Assembly (NCBI GenBank): GCA_963785425.1
Contig: CAWAVG010000003.1
Coordinates: forward strand, 504,642 to 568,641
Source: RYN-133 sp963785425
Lineage (GTDB): Bacteria > Actinomycetota > Actinomycetes > Mycobacteriales > Jatrophihabitantaceae
Direction: 5' to 3'
Length of the DNA: 64,000 nucleotides
Each line of letters opens with the position of its first letter. The first letter of the stretch is position 1. The translations under genes were made by a program, and so were the position numbers. Positions 62,815-64,000 of the stretch are shown here, piece after piece. Below the pieces are notes generated by a model. It made no database searches. It was not told the origin of the DNA and saw only the letters and a list, made by a program, of their open reading frames with translations.

Positions 62815-62839
62815 TGGCGGGCCGTCCCGCGCGAACAAG

Positions 62840-63195
62840 TCACCGCGAGAGCAGGTGTTGGTGCAGCTCCCATGACGCGACTGCCTCAGCTTCGAGCGCT
62901 CGGCGTCGGCGATCCAGGCGTCGATCTCGTGGGTAGCTCGACCAGTACTGCACCGCGACTTCGACCAGCCGCGCAGGCACACCTGTGTTCGCCTCGACAA
63001 GCGCGACGACCCGAGCGCGTCGGGCTCGGGCTCTGCCCGGCGCGACGACTTCACCGCGAGGATCACTTCACGCAGATCCGCGCCCCCGATGAGCACGGCC
63101 CGCCGACCGGTCGGCCGCCCGGAGCATCACGCCGGGATGTTCGTCCATGCGCAGCGCATCGTCGACAAACCGGTTCGCCGCCGGTGGCCCTGACG
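62840..63195 (-). pseudogene. Decayed antitoxin, right copy
   Basis: Pieces in several frames: NRFVDDALRMDEHPGVMLRAADR, VLIGGADLREVILAVKSSRRAEPE, ALVEANTGVPARLVEVAVQYWSSYP, EIDAWIADAE and ALEAEAVASWELHQHLLSR to a stop at 62840. It matches the usual antitoxin partner of DUF5615 toxins and gives the N-terminal part that the left copy lacks. Non-functional. Confidence 0.6.
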
Positions 63196-63912
63196 AGCCC
63201 GGATGCCGCGTGACGTACGGCGACAGCGGCCGTTCACCTGCGCGTCAACCGAACATACCGCGGCAATTCGAACTACCCCATGGCTACGGCGTAGCCGTGC
63301 GGGCATAACGGGCACTCGATCGATCCGTCTCGGGATCCTTTTGCGGCACGGCCCACCCTCGGTCCTCGCGGACACACGCGGGCCGTCCCGCATGGCGGAG
63401 GGCAGTGCGGCGGGCGGCCTTCGGCAGCCGGTCACGGGCGTGCACCGCTGCGTGAGGTTCTGGATGCCGACGACGAAATAGTCGTTAGGCCGCAGACCGG
63501 CCGGAATGGCCACGACAGGTGGGTGTTTACGTCGGTGGTGCGGACGGTTTGGCTGGTTCCGATGATGTTCGAATGCGTCAGCATGTCGTCGGGTGCGATA
63601 ATTTGGTGTGGACCTCGCGTGCGCCGTGCACGTCGGAAAGACCTGTCGCGCCAACACGAACGGACCGGACCGGGAACGGGACCTCGGGCCGGGCGTCAGC
63701 GAACGACCCCGATCACGGCGTGGACCGTGGCGGCGTGTGCTGGTGTGGTATGGCGAAGAAGACCAGACCGAGCGGACCGAGCTGACCACCCTCGGACGCA
63801 TCTTGAAGCTTCGCGCCGCAGACGTGCTCGCCTATCTCGACCGGGCCATGCACCAGCAACGGCCCTAGCGAGCTGCGGCTCGACCCGGGCCGTCAATGGA
63901 CGCCTCGGGTGC
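63196..63912. other. No confident gene; possible gene remnant
   Basis: Several frames are open but none shows a convincing start and motif. A plus-strand end at 63725-63868 (RRVLVWYGEEDQTERTELTTLGRILKLRAADVLAYLDRAMHQ) has natural-looking composition and may be the tail of a decayed gene. Confidence 0.3.
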
Positions 63913-64000
63913 CTATGCGGCAGCGCCCTGGGCTTCGGCATCCTGACGAACATCGCCGTATCGCTCCTGGACACCAGGCAGCTCCAGCCCACGGATAGCA
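63913..64000 (-). CDS. C-terminal end of an unidentified gene (cut by the window)
   Basis: In the minus frame ending at TAG 63913-63915 the last 28 residues read AIRGLELPGVQERYGDVRQDAEAQGAAA. The composition is plausible for a real C-terminus, but the rest lies beyond the window and no family can be assigned. Confidence 0.3.
   Translation of the reverse strand, partial: AIRGLELPGVQERYGDVRQDAEAQGAAA

Noticed and set aside
1..64000. CRISPR array or insertion sequence
   Set aside because: No regularly spaced direct repeats of 20-40 bases and no transposase with DDE or Tyr motifs were seen.

Overview
This window comes from a high-GC actinomycete chromosome. The evidence is mycofactocin genes at the left edge, a GTP-dependent PEP carboxykinase, F420-type (luciferase-like and DDN-like) oxidoreductases, SigE-family sigma/anti-sigma pairs, sortases, frequent GTG starts and 1-4 base ATGA/GTGA gene overlaps. 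The genus cannot be fixed from sequence alone; a non-mycobacterial lineage related to Frankia/Jatrophihabitans/Geodermatophilus is a guess.

Left third (1-33 kb), metabolic and regulatory: the end of a mycofactocin locus (mftF with a frameshift, then mftD); an SRPBCC protein; an FMN-binding glutamate-synthase-like protein and pyruvate oxidase poxB, which share an upstream 12-mer; an ornithine-cyclodeaminase-like enzyme; a GNAT acetyltransferase; an F420-type oxidoreductase; a secreted GH30 glycosidase with a discoidin-like domain; pckG. Two sigma/anti-sigma pairs flank a class F sortase and its small surface partner, beside a large secreted Asp-box protein. Then come a decayed DUF222/HNH gene, hppD with a divergent Lrp/AsnC regulator, ArsR- and MarR-type regulators, a threonine dehydratase-like enzyme, an SDR, a putrescine-forming pair (agmatine deiminase plus carbamoylputrescine amidase), trpB2, and a DDN-like/MarR pair.

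Middle (33.9-49.7 kb): an enlarged phosphate-uptake operon, pstS - giant membrane-anchored binding-like protein - pstC - pstA - membrane-anchored PstS-like protein - sortase-fold protein lacking the catalytic His and Cys - pstB, with a strong stem-loop after pstS. Next to it is a flavin-based transmembrane electron-transfer module: two-component system, small haem-type membrane protein, ferric-reductase/ferredoxin-reductase fusion, FMN-binding protein and ApbE flavin transferase. Dimethylargininase, a P-loop kinase, a GGDEF-EAL protein with a FliA-like promoter and an MFS transporter follow.

Right end (54.8-64 kb): an integrated mobile element. It begins at a 47-nt 3' fragment of a tRNA-Glu(CTC) gene (candidate attachment site), then an excisionase-like gene and a MobF relaxase with palindromes upstream (candidate oriT/operators). 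Beyond are two decayed copies of one toxin-antitoxin pair (PIN-like DUF5615 toxin) flanking visibly AT-richer cargo: a secreted protein of unknown function and two paralogous lipoproteins, the second damaged. No integrase, transposase, rRNA or CRISPR array is visible.

The best candidates for something undescribed are the pst operon with its catalytically empty sortase-fold protein and the extra anchored binding proteins, and the secreted/lipoprotein cargo of the mobile element.
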